A stretch of DNA of 64,000 nucleotides. It comes from Alphaproteobacteria bacterium. GTDB lineage: Bacteria > Pseudomonadota > Alphaproteobacteria > Ferrovibrionales > Ferrovibrionaceae. Position 1 is the stretch's first letter; every line of letters starts with the position of its first letter. The stretch lies in assembly GCA_018336035.1 (NCBI GenBank), contig JAGXRD010000085.1, positions 33,697 to 97,696 of the forward strand. Reading direction: 5' to 3'. The position numbers and the translations under genes were made by a program. This document shows, piece by piece, positions 57,080-64,000 of the stretch. The notes below the pieces were generated by a model. It saw nothing but the letters and a program-made list of their open reading frames with translations. It was not told where the DNA came from and ran no database searches.

Positions 57080-58149
57080 CGCCGTGCTTCGAGGATCAGG
57101 TTGAACGGCGTCTCGGTGGCGCGGCGGAACTGTGTGAAACCGCTGGCTTTCGCGATCTCCGCCAGCCGGGTCTGCCCGGCCTGCGCGCCCAGCACATGGG
57201 TGCCGTTTTCCGAAATCGCATGGGCGCAGCACAACATGGTGGAGCCGGCATAATACAGGCGGCCGACCGGGTTGAAGTTGTCTTCCGGCCTGTCATGGGC
57301 GAAGGGCTCGACCAGCATCACGCTGCCATCCGGCGCGAGACTTTTGTGGGCATGACGCAGCGCCGCTTCGGGAAAGCCCATATCATGCAGAGCGTCGAAG
57401 AAGCAGATCAGGTCATAGCCGCCGTCCGGCGCGGGATACTCGCCGGCCTGGACCACTTCAAACGTGACGCGGTCGGCGACGCCTTCGCGCTGCGCCACTT
57501 CACGCGCTTCCGCAATCGAGCCGGCATGGGTGTCGAAGCCCCAGAAGCGCGAGTTGGGGAAAGCTTTCGCCATCAGCACGGTGGAATGACCATGGCCGCA
57601 GCCGATATCGGCCACCTTGGCGCCCGTTTCCATCTTGGGCACGACACCCTCCAGCGCCGGCAGCCAGTCCGGCACCAGGCTTGCGGCATAGCCGTTGCGG
57701 AAGAATGCCGCCACGCCGCAATAGAGCCGCTCGTGATGGTCGCCCCAGGCAATGCCCTTGCCGGTGCGGAAGGCCTCGATGGTCTTGGCCTCGTCGAACC
57801 ACATCGAGGCGGTGACTTCCCAGGCATTGGGGATGAAGACCGGGCTGGTATCGTCGGCCAGCAGCATCGCCTGTTCCGGCGTCAGTTCGTATTGCTGCGT
57901 CTCCGGGTGGTAGGCGATGTAGCCGCCGGCGGCATTGCAGTTCAGCCATTCGCGCACATAGCGCTCGGCGCAACCGGCGCGTTTGGCCAGGTCGGCCGGG
58001 AATATCGGGCCGCGGCCGGCCATTGCCTTGTAAAGGCCGAGCTTGTTGCCGACGCTGATCATCACGCCGCCATTGGCGCCCGAAAGCTCGGACATCGCCA
58101 TGCCGACCAGCGCCATCAGCCGGTCCTGGTTGATATTGATTGCATTCAT
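57076..58149 (-). CDS. Class I SAM-dependent methyltransferase with N-terminal winged-helix domain
   Basis: The N-terminal 100 residues ('LSGANGGVMISVGNKLGLYKAMAGRGPIFPADLAKRAG') form a winged-helix dimerisation region as in Rv2258c-like and O-methyltransferase families. The SAM-binding motif is 'VADIGCGHGHSTVLMAKAFP' (about residues 178-197), with 'FDALHDMGFPEAALRH' later. The ATG at MNAINI has AGGTGA five bases upstream. The substrate is unknown. It is divergent from a GlxA-type regulator and heads the DUF1127-MATE-SGNH series. Confidence 0.9.
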   Translation of the reverse strand: MNAININQDRLMALVGMAMSELSGANGGVMISVGNKLGLYKAMAGRGPIFPADLAKRAGCAERYVREWLNCNAAGGYIAYHPETQQYELTPEQAMLLADDTSPVFIPNAWEVTASMWFDEAKTIEAFRTGKGIAWGDHHERLYCGVAAFFRNGYAASLVPDWLPALEGVVPKMETGAKVADIGCGHGHSTVLMAKAFPNSRFWGFDTHAGSIAEAREVAQREGVADRVTFEVVQAGEYPAPDGGYDLICFFDALHDMGFPEAALRHAHKSLAPDGSVMLVEPFAHDRPEDNFNPVGRLYYAGSTMLCCAHAISENGTHVLGAQAGQTRLAEIAKASGFTQFRRATETPFNLILEARR

Positions 58150-58206
58150 CGAATCACCTGAATGTTGCAGCCCGGGGGGAATGGGCGGCGGCACAATGGC
58201 GATTGT

Positions 58207-58248
58207 CAGGACCGGGCGTGAGAGCGTAACTTGTCAATATCGGTCCTG
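58207..58248. promoter_or_regulatory. Inverted repeat in the methyltransferase-GlxA intergenic region
   Basis: CAGGACCG (58207-58214) and CGGTCCTG (58241-58248) are perfect 8-bp inverted repeats 26 bp apart. Two TTGTCA hexamers accompany them (58203 and 58231). The pair lies in the 101-bp divergent region just before the regulator's ATG, a plausible binding site for the AraC-type regulator. Confidence 0.5.
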
Positions 58249-58250
58249 TT

Positions 58251-59294
58251 ATGCCAATGAAGCGCCACATGACCCGCAAAACCATTCACGTCAGCTTGAT
58301 CGCCCTGCCCGAGGCTTCCGCCTCGGTGCTGTTCGGCATGTACGATCTGCTGAATGCCTTTCCGCAGATGCAGGACATCATTCCCGGCCTGCCCGAAGTG
58401 ACGCCGTTCCGGGTCGAGGTGGTCGGCGACTCTGCCGGCGAACTCACGGTGGCCGGCGGCACGCCGATCCGCGTGCATCGCAGTTGCCGCGACGTCACGC
58501 AGACCGACATCATCGTGGTGCCGGCGCTGGTGCTGCGCAGCTGGAAAACCGGGCGCTACCCTGAGCTGGTCGACTGGCTGGCGCAGCGCCATGCCGAAGG
58601 CGCCATGCTCTGCTCGGCCTGTTCCGGGGTTTTCCTGATTGCCGAGACCGGCCTGCTGGATGGCCGGCAGAGCACCATTCACTGGTCCTATGGCCCGCAT
58701 TTCCAGCAGCTGTTCCCGAAGGTGCCGCTGCATCCCGCACAGACCCTGACCATTGCCGGCGATCGCCAGCAATTCGTCTCCTGCGGTGCGTCGATGTCCT
58801 GGCATGACCTCGCGCTGTATCTGGTGGCGCGCCATAGCGGCGAAGCGGCGGCGCATGCGGTGGCAAAATTCTTCGCCGTGCAATGGCATCGCGACGGGTT
58901 GCAGCCCTTCATCACCTTCGAGGGCCGGCGCGACCATGGCGATGCCGCGATCCTGGAGGCGCAGGGCTGGCTGGCGAAGAATTTCCCGGTCGCCGATCCG
59001 GTCGAGCAGCTGGTGCGCCTGTCCGGCCTGGCCGAACGCACCTTCAAGCGCCGCTTCACCAAGGCAACCGGCATTGCTCCGATGGCCTATGTGCAGCAGC
59101 TGCGCATCGAGGAGGCCAAGCGCCGGCTGGAAGGATCGCGCGATGCCATCGACGAGATCGGTTGGCAGGTCGGCTACGAAGACCCGGCCTTCTTCCGCCG
59201 GTTGTTCAAGCGCGTGACCGGCATCTCGCCCGGCAGTTACCGCAAGCAGTTCCAGATTCCGAATTACGCGATGACGCCGCTCGCCGCGGAATAG
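58251..59294 (+). CDS. GlxA-family transcriptional regulator (DJ-1/PfpI plus AraC domain)
   Basis: Residues about 10-190 form a DJ-1/PfpI-like domain with the nucleophile-elbow Cys region 'AMLCSACSGVFLIAETGLLDGR'. The C-terminal 110 residues are an AraC-type double helix-turn-helix ('LSGLAERTFKRRFTKATGIAPMAYVQQLRIEEAKRRL' and 'IGWQVGYEDPAFFRRLFKRVTGISPGSYRKQF'). Members regulate metabolite-responsive operons. Its divergent position makes the methyltransferase-DUF1127-MATE-SGNH genes the likely targets. Confidence 0.93.
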   Translation: MPMKRHMTRKTIHVSLIALPEASASVLFGMYDLLNAFPQMQDIIPGLPEVTPFRVEVVGDSAGELTVAGGTPIRVHRSCRDVTQTDIIVVPALVLRSWKTGRYPELVDWLAQRHAEGAMLCSACSGVFLIAETGLLDGRQSTIHWSYGPHFQQLFPKVPLHPAQTLTIAGDRQQFVSCGASMSWHDLALYLVARHSGEAAAHAVAKFFAVQWHRDGLQPFITFEGRRDHGDAAILEAQGWLAKNFPVADPVEQLVRLSGLAERTFKRRFTKATGIAPMAYVQQLRIEEAKRRLEGSRDAIDEIGWQVGYEDPAFFRRLFKRVTGISPGSYRKQFQIPNYAMTPLAAE

Positions 59295-59361
59295 ACGCAG
59301 GCCTTCCTCACTGTGCTATGGTTCGCCCCGAATCAGTCCAGGTCTTGGGGAGGAATCATCA

Positions 59362-60396
59362 ATGTCTGCAGCGCATCTGTTTCCGTCGGCTGTCGCCGGC
59401 AGTCTGCCCAAGCCGGCCTGGCTGGCCGAGACGCATAAGCTGTGGCCGCAGTGGCAGGCCGAGGGCAAGGCCCTGGAAGACCGCAAACGCGAGGCCACGC
59501 TGCTCTGGCTGAAGCTGCAGGAAGATGCCGGGCTGGATATCGTCGGCGACGGCGAGATGTCGCGCCAGCATTTCGTGCATGGCTTTGTCGAACATATCTC
59601 GGGCATCGACCGCCAGAACAAGGTGGAGATGGGCATCCGCGACAACCGCTACAAGGCGATGGTGCCGCGCGTGGTCGGCAAGCTGGAGCAGAAGCAGCGC
59701 GCGCATCCCTGGGAAGGCGCCTTCTGCCGCGCCCATACCAAGCGCAAGCTGAAATTCACCCTGCCCGGCCCGATGACCATCATCGACACGATTGCCGATG
59801 AGTATTACGGCGACCGCATCAAGATGGCGATGGCCTTCGCCGACCTGCTCAACGCCGAAGCCAAGGCGCTGGAAGCCGAGGGCGTCGATATCATCCAGTT
59901 CGACGAGCCGGCCTTCAACGCCTATACCAAGCAGGCCGGCGAATGGGGCATCGAGGCGCTGCATCGCGCCGCCGACGGACTCAAGTGCAAGACCGCCGTG
60001 CATATCTGTTACGGTTACGGCATCAAGGCCAATATCGACTGGAAGGCATCTCTGGGCGAAGAGTGGCGCCAGTATGAGGATTTCTTCCCGGCGCTGGCGA
60101 AAAGCAAAATCGACCAGGTCTCGCTGGAATGCATCAACAGCCGCGTGCCGTCGCATCTGATGAGCCTGCTCGAAGGCAAGGAAGTGATGGTCGGCGTGAT
60201 CGATGTGGCGACCGATGCCATCGAGACGCCGGAGCAGATCGCCGCCACCATCAAGTCGGCCCTGCAGTATGTGCCGAAAAACAAGCTGATCCCCTGCAGC
60301 AACTGCGGCCTGGCGCCGCTCGATACCGCTGTCGCTGCCGCCAAGCTGGAAGCGCTCGGCAAGGGTGCAAAACTGGCCAGGGAACAGTTCGCCTGA
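59362..60396 (+). CDS. Core-MetE-type (cobalamin-independent) methyltransferase
   Basis: A 344-residue protein equivalent to the C-terminal catalytic half of MetE. The zinc ligands can be placed: His and Cys in 'VHICYGYG', Glu in 'VSLECINSR', and Cys in 'CSNCGLAPL'. It lacks the N-terminal half needed for folate binding in full MetE. Short core-MetE proteins use other methyl donors or partners (for example a DUF1852 protein in the MesXD system); no such partner adjoins. GGAGG precedes the ATG by eight bases. It probably transfers a methyl group to homocysteine or another thiol. Confidence 0.87.
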   Translation: MSAAHLFPSAVAGSLPKPAWLAETHKLWPQWQAEGKALEDRKREATLLWLKLQEDAGLDIVGDGEMSRQHFVHGFVEHISGIDRQNKVEMGIRDNRYKAMVPRVVGKLEQKQRAHPWEGAFCRAHTKRKLKFTLPGPMTIIDTIADEYYGDRIKMAMAFADLLNAEAKALEAEGVDIIQFDEPAFNAYTKQAGEWGIEALHRAADGLKCKTAVHICYGYGIKANIDWKASLGEEWRQYEDFFPALAKSKIDQVSLECINSRVPSHLMSLLEGKEVMVGVIDVATDAIETPEQIAATIKSALQYVPKNKLIPCSNCGLAPLDTAVAAAKLEALGKGAKLAREQFA

Positions 60397-60403
60397 AAAA
60401 TCT

Positions 60404-60433
60404 GTTTCTCTCCGGTTCCGACCGGAGAGAAAC
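60404..60433 (+). promoter_or_regulatory. 13-bp perfect hairpin covering the SemiSWEET ribosome-binding site
   Basis: GTTTCTCTCCGGT pairs perfectly with ACCGGAGAGAAAC around a UCCG tetraloop. It begins seven bases after the core-MetE stop codon and ends at the base before the SemiSWEET ATG. The only Shine-Dalgarno sequence (GGAGAG) is inside the 3' arm, so the folded RNA would block initiation. There is no T tract, so it is not a standard terminator. Confidence 0.85.
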
Positions 60434-60730
60434 ATGGATATCGCCGTCTGGCTCGGCAGCCTTGCCGCCATCGCTTCGACCGTCAGCTTCGCGCCGCAGG
60501 CCTGGAAGGTGATCCGCTCGCGCCGCACGAAAGATATCTCGGCGGTGATGTATGGCTTCACCGTCACCGGCTTTGCGCTGTGGTCGGCCTATGGCATCGC
60601 GCTGATGCAATGGCCGATCATTGTCTGCAACCTGATCTGCCTGCTGCTGACCGGCTTCATCCTGTTCATGAAGCTGAGCCCGCAGAAGGTGAAGGAAGAG
60701 GTGGCCGACACCATCGACCCGGCGGCCTGA
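60434..60730 (+). CDS. SemiSWEET-type (PQ-loop/MtN3) transporter
   Basis: A 98-residue protein with three predicted helices and the PQ motif in 'STVSFAPQAWKVIRSRRTKDIS' (residues about 14-35). This is one triple-helix bundle; SemiSWEETs work as homodimers for sugar transport. The ATG was chosen because GGAGAG lies four bases upstream, within a perfect hairpin, although an in-frame ATG exists further upstream inside the core-MetE gene. It lies 37 bases past that gene's stop codon and is likely on the same transcript. Confidence 0.92.
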   Translation: MDIAVWLGSLAAIASTVSFAPQAWKVIRSRRTKDISAVMYGFTVTGFALWSAYGIALMQWPIIVCNLICLLLTGFILFMKLSPQKVKEEVADTIDPAA

Positions 60731-60739
60731 AAGATGCCA

Positions 60740-60865
60740 AGTCAGGCCCATTCGGTGCTGAGTCAGGTCTAATTGAGGCCGACTCAGGTCCGGTTGGTGC
60801 TGAGTCGGGCCTGTTCCGATGCGACTCAGGTCCATTCGGTGCTGAGTCAGGTTCGTTTGCGTTAT
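60740..60865. repeat. Six 21-bp tandem repeats with phased GANTC sites
   Basis: Consecutive 21-bp units such as AGTCAGGCCCATTCGGTGC and ACTCAGGTCCATTCGGTGC alternate in two forms, so a 42-bp super-unit is apparent. The junctions create GANTC at 60760, 60781, 60802, 60823 and 60844, exactly 21 bp apart; the first unit has AAGTC at the matching place. Two more GANTC sites follow at 60911 and 60919. All reading frames stay mostly open because the unit is divisible by three, but none has a convincing start or neighbour. The rest of the 341-bp gap holds one short inverted repeat and no gene. Confidence 0.85.
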
Positions 60866-60883
60866 CGGCAGGTATCGTCGCGT

Positions 60884-60905
60884 ATCGCATACATATGGAT
60901 GCGAT
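60884..60905. repeat. Short inverted repeat downstream of the 21-bp array
   Basis: ATCGCAT and ATGCGAT form a 7-bp perfect inverted repeat around ACATATGG. It lies 20 bp beyond the tandem array in the same convergent intergenic region and could be a protein site or a weak RNA hairpin. Confidence 0.5.
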
Positions 60906-61071
60906 CTCCCGAGTCCCGGATTCACGATGGCCAACAACAGCCCGCGCTTGGCGTGGCGACCGGCGCAGGAAAGCGCGGCGATCCGGTAAAATCGGATCAC
61001 TCAAATGAGAACATATAGCGTACATTAAAAGCCCGGCAAAGGCAACGCCAGTGTCGCCCGGTGCTGTCTGC

Positions 61072-62373
61072 TCAATCCGCCAACCATTGCGCCGGATCGG
61101 CTTCCAGCCCGATCAGCGCCAGGCCGGAGGCAATCGACTGCAGCTGGTCGCCGGTCGCCAGCCGTTCCGCGCCGAAGCGGCTTTCGAACAGCGACCGCAA
61201 GGCCGGCACGAAAGACGAGCCGCCGGTCATGAAAACCTGATCGACATCGGCCGGCTTCAGCCCCGAGTCTGCGAAGACCCGGTCGAGCGCGGCGTCGATC
61301 TGCGCCAGTTCCGGCGCGATCCAGCGCTCGAAATCGCGCCGCGCGACGCGTTCGCGGATCTTCACGCCTTCCATATCGAAGACCAGCTCGGTCTGTTCCG
61401 CCGCGGAGAGCGCCGTCTTGGCCTCCGACACCGCACGATAGAGGCCGAAACCGAGATCCATCTCGATCACGGTGATGAAATCCTCGATCGCGTCGGGGTC
61501 TTCGGCGTCTTTCGCCAGCTTGCGCAAATCGGCCAGCACCTTGGGCGATTTCAGCATGGCAAGCTGATGCCATTGCGCGAACTGGCCATATTGATGCCCC
61601 GGGATCGGCAGCAGCTTGGCGCCGGCACGATAGCTGCCGCCCTTGCCCAGACGCGGCGCCACGACATTGTCGATGATGCGGAAGTCGAAGGCATCACCGG
61701 CCACGCCGACGCCGGAATGACCGAGCGGTTCGGCCATGACTCCGTCGGCTGTCTTGCGAAACCGCATGAGCGAAAAGTCGCTGGTGCCGCCGCCGAAATC
61801 GGCGACCAGAATCGTGGCATCGACCTGCAGCCGGCGCGCGAAGAAGAAAGCAGCGCCGACCGGCTCATAGGCATAACGCATGGCGGGGAAGCCGGCGCGC
61901 GCATAAGACGCATCCATGCGCTCGATCGCCAAAGCGGGATCAGGCGCGGCACCGACGAACTCGACCGGCCGGCCGGCAATCACCGGCAGGGTTTCGATCC
62001 CTTTCAGGGCTTCGCCGGCATGGCGGCGCAGCAAGGTCAGGAAACCGCTCAGGATGTCTTCGTAAGTAAAGCGTTTGCCGAAAATCTGCGTCGAGGTGAA
62101 TAGCGGACTGGCCGCGAAAGATTTGAACGACTGGATGAAGCGATGTTCATGCGGCGTCGCCAGGAACTGCTCAATCGCCCAGGGCCCGGCCGAGATTTCG
62201 ATCTTTCGCGGGTTGACCGGGATATCTTCGTAGCAGAGCGCTGAGCGGAAGATCTCATGCATGACCTCGGCATGACTGAACCGCACCGGCCGCACATTGC
62301 CCGCGGCATCGGCGATGGCGACGACCGTATTGGTGGTGCCGAAATCGACACCGATGGCTTTGGCGACGGCCAT
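61072..62373 (-). CDS. Hsp70-family protein (YegD-like)
   Basis: A 433-residue actin/Hsp70 ATPase fold without the substrate-binding domain of DnaK. The phosphate-1 motif is 'IGVDFGTTNTVVAIAD', phosphate-2 'ILVADFGGGTSDFSLMRF', and the adenosine motif 'VFMTGGSSFVPALRSLF'. The length and lack of a C-terminal lid match E. coli YegD, a chaperone-like protein of unclear function. It has no DnaJ or GrpE neighbour. A dispersed palindromic repeat lies just upstream. Confidence 0.93.
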   Translation of the reverse strand: MAVAKAIGVDFGTTNTVVAIADAAGNVRPVRFSHAEVMHEIFRSALCYEDIPVNPRKIEISAGPWAIEQFLATPHEHRFIQSFKSFAASPLFTSTQIFGKRFTYEDILSGFLTLLRRHAGEALKGIETLPVIAGRPVEFVGAAPDPALAIERMDASYARAGFPAMRYAYEPVGAAFFFARRLQVDATILVADFGGGTSDFSLMRFRKTADGVMAEPLGHSGVGVAGDAFDFRIIDNVVAPRLGKGGSYRAGAKLLPIPGHQYGQFAQWHQLAMLKSPKVLADLRKLAKDAEDPDAIEDFITVIEMDLGFGLYRAVSEAKTALSAAEQTELVFDMEGVKIRERVARRDFERWIAPELAQIDAALDRVFADSGLKPADVDQVFMTGGSSFVPALRSLFESRFGAERLATGDQLQSIASGLALIGLEADPAQWLAD

Positions 62374-62453
62374 GGCGGGTGGATTCTGTCCTGGGCGCGG
62401 GAAAAAGGGCGCTCCTTATAGGGGGTCAGGCGGCACGACTCAACCCGCAGATT

Positions 62454-62540
62454 GTCATGCCCGGACTTGATCCGGGCATCCACGTCTTAAATGACAACAG
62501 AAAGTAAGGCGTGGATCCCCGGGTCAAGCCCGGGGATGAC
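62454..62540. repeat. Dispersed palindromic repeat, copy B
   Basis: An 87-bp element matching copy A: GTCATGCCCGGAC...GGGCATCCACGTCTTA at the left and AAAGTAAGGCGTGGATCCCC...GGGGATGAC at the right, with a variable centre. It lies between two minus-strand genes. The arm ends differ by compensating changes (GCCC versus CCCC), which preserves the hairpins. Confidence 0.85.
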
Positions 62541-62569
62541 GATGATAGAAAGCGACCCCGCTTCGCCGC

Positions 62570-63073
62570 CTACACCCCGCCCTTCGGTGCGCTGCGCAGA
62601 CTGTAGCGATGCGCCCGCATGCCCATATGGCGCAGTTCGGCATGAATATAGGGCCAGAGCATGATCAGGAAGGCGGCGCTGACCCCATCCAGCATCAGAA
62701 TGCCCAGATCGTAGCCACTGAGCGGATGTGCGAAGGTGGCAGCGATACGGAACACCGCCATGCCACCACTGCCCGCCACGAAGATCACCACGCCGAGCAG
62801 GTGCAGCCGATAACTGCTGACCACCAGGATGGCCAGCGCGATCCCGAGCTGCAATCCGGCCAGGCCGATATCCTCCTCAAGATGGATCGAACTGAGCAGG
62901 GTGGACAGGCAGGCGCAGAGATACAGCGCGATGGCGGCGATATTGACGATATACCAGAAGGGCGAGAGCCGCCGTCCCAGCACCGTCACCATCACACCGG
63001 CGACCAGGCTGGTGAGTACCACCGCCCAGTTCGCCCAGTACCACGGTGCCATCGCCTCTGCAGTCATCGCCAT
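62570..63073 (-). CDS. Membrane protein of unknown function
   Basis: A 167-residue protein with about five hydrophobic helices: 'WAVVLTSLVAGVMVTVLG', 'YIVNIAAIALYLCACLSTLL', 'LAGLQLGIALAILVVSSYRL', 'LLGVVIFVAGSGGMAVFRIA' and 'GILMLDGVSAAFLIMLWPYI'. The cytoplasmic C-terminal tail is basic. I do not recognise a family. It lies 24 bases after the second MipA/OmpV gene in the same orientation and may be co-transcribed with it. Confidence 0.65.
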   Translation of the reverse strand: MAMTAEAMAPWYWANWAVVLTSLVAGVMVTVLGRRLSPFWYIVNIAAIALYLCACLSTLLSSIHLEEDIGLAGLQLGIALAILVVSSYRLHLLGVVIFVAGSGGMAVFRIAATFAHPLSGYDLGILMLDGVSAAFLIMLWPYIHAELRHMGMRAHRYSLRSAPKGGV

Positions 63074-63097
63074 GCGCCCGCCATCCGTTTTTTGCGG

Positions 63098-63919
63098 TCA
63101 GAACCTGTAGCTCAGCGTGACACCCGTGCTGAGCTGGTTGGCCGAGCCGCGATCCTCCACCAGCGGGCTGTCAGCGGCATCGCCGAGCAGGCGCTTGTAG
63201 CCGAGACGGCCGCTGACGATCCAATGTTCGGTCAGGCTGTAATCCAGATCGAGCGTCAGGCCGATATCCTTGATGCCACTCTCGGCCGTGTAGGCCCGCA
63301 TGCCGCTGCGCGCCGATTGCGCCGCCGTCACGCCGAAATAGGTCTGGGTGTAATTCTCATCCGCCCAGGTGGTGGAGACTTCGCTGCGCAACCGCAGTTT
63401 CGGTGTGAAGCTGTGGCGATGTCCGGCGGCGAATTTCGCCGTGAAGCCGTCATGACTGTCGCTGACATCCTGGAACAGTGTGACGCCTGCCGTCCAAGGG
63501 CCGATGCCGTAGGTGAGGAAGCCACCGAGTTCCACGGCGGCGTCGATATCGCCCATGCCGCGCAGATCGTCGCTGTCGTCTTCATCGCGGCCGAACTGGT
63601 AGCGCACCAGCGGCCCGACCTGCAGCTTGTCCGACGGACGCGGGCCCTGCCAGGTGAATACATTGGCGCCCAGCGTGGTGCCGCGCAGGAAAACCAGGTC
63701 GCGGTAGTTGATCATCAGCAGGGGCAGCGGGCTGACCTCGTAATCGTCGCTGCCTTCGTATTCCGGTTGATAAAGCGCGCCGGCGCCGATGCGGATATCC
63801 CAGTCCTTCTTCTCGGGTGCTTTCTCCGGCGGCTGCTGGGCGGCAGCGGCGAAGGGCAGGATCAACAGGGCGGCAGCCAGGGTAACGGCAGCGCGGGTAG
63901 ATATCGTCGGCAGGGTCAT
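63098..63919 (-). CDS. MipA/OmpV-family outer-membrane protein (copy 2)
   Basis: A signal peptide (AAVTLAAALLILPFAAAAQ) is followed by a MipA/OmpV barrel: 'RIGAGALYQPEYEGSDDYEVSPLPLLMINYRD', 'QTYFGVTAAQSARSGMRAY', 'LLGDAADSPLVEDRGSANQ', and a C-terminal Phe suited to outer-membrane insertion. It is clearly paralogous to the gene at 48767 but diverged through most of the barrel. A mature N-terminal Pro/Glu/Lys linker is unique to this copy. The chosen ATG places the signal peptide at residue 1. Confidence 0.92.
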   Translation of the reverse strand: MTLPTISTRAAVTLAAALLILPFAAAAQQPPEKAPEKKDWDIRIGAGALYQPEYEGSDDYEVSPLPLLMINYRDLVFLRGTTLGANVFTWQGPRPSDKLQVGPLVRYQFGRDEDDSDDLRGMGDIDAAVELGGFLTYGIGPWTAGVTLFQDVSDSHDGFTAKFAAGHRHSFTPKLRLRSEVSTTWADENYTQTYFGVTAAQSARSGMRAYTAESGIKDIGLTLDLDYSLTEHWIVSGRLGYKRLLGDAADSPLVEDRGSANQLSTGVTLSYRF

Positions 63920-64000
63920 GGGGGATCGCTCGTTTTTGCAGGGAATCCGGGGAGGTGGTACGGGCGGCACTCTAGCGGCGGGGCGCCGGCCTGCCATGTC

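Noticed and set aside
60740..60865. CRISPR array
   Set aside because: Units are contiguous 21-mers with no unique spacers and there are no cas genes nearby.
60580..61008. A frame with seven-residue repeats (A-E/D-S-G-x-x-x) across the 21-bp array
   Set aside because: It starts inside SemiSWEET with no ribosome site; the peptide repeat follows automatically from a 21-bp DNA repeat, and other frames are equally open.

Overview
The window is GC-rich, densely coded chromosomal DNA from an alphaproteobacterium, probably Rhodospirillales-like; the genus cannot be fixed from sequence alone. Markers of the class are a MucR/Ros zinc-finger regulator, an IalB-type protein directly before rlmN, an XRE regulator between lnt and metK, a fused TsaB-RimI protein and clustered GANTC sites (the CcrM methylation motif). 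I see no phage, insertion sequence, tRNA, rRNA or CRISPR array.

Layout. 1-3.6 kb: the end of a TctA-type transporter, a PaaI-like thioesterase, an unrecognised secreted protein, a family-3 solute-binding protein and a sulfotransferase. 3.7-22.8 kb: a long minus-strand housekeeping block, read from high to low coordinates as miaB-phoH-ybeY-corC-lnt-XRE-metK-trmB-cbtA, then rimP-nusA-ylxR-infB-rbfA-truB-rpsO-pnp. The rimP group has its own promoter followed by a terminator-like hairpin, which suggests attenuation. 23.1-28.3 kb: an iron-uptake operon fecI-fecR-TonB receptor-PepSY protein behind paired Fur-like palindromes. 28.3-35.8 kb: plsC-type acyltransferase, fur, mucR, tsaB-rimI, ddpX, a solA-like oxidase with an ornithine cyclodeaminase homologue, lapA, ihfB, sppA. 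35.9-42.7 kb: a secreted propeller-like protein, a PAS_5 protein, an ECF sigma factor, ialB-rlmN, a small secreted protein and a chemoreceptor with a NIT domain.

42.8-48.6 kb holds a cyanate module: a CmpA/NrtA-type binding protein, permease, ATPase and cyanase on the minus strand, and a divergent sigma-54 activator. The shared region has an exact sigma-54 promoter match reading into the transport genes and three palindromic operators about 110-160 bp upstream of the predicted start site. This is the best-resolved regulatory circuit in the window.

48.7-64 kb is accessory: two MipA/OmpV paralogues, an M20 amidohydrolase with a LysR regulator and MFS transporter, a GAF-PAS_5 protein, a methyltransferase-DUF1127-MATE-SGNH cassette divergent from a GlxA-type regulator, a core-MetE methyltransferase followed by a SemiSWEET transporter whose ribosome-binding site lies in a 13-bp perfect hairpin, and an Hsp70-like protein.

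The least explained structures are two intergenic arrays with 10.5/21-bp periodicity. One (22987-23091) is a degenerate CTT-centred array upstream of miaB. The other (60740-60865) is a 21-bp tandem repeat that places five GANTC sites at exact 21-bp intervals.
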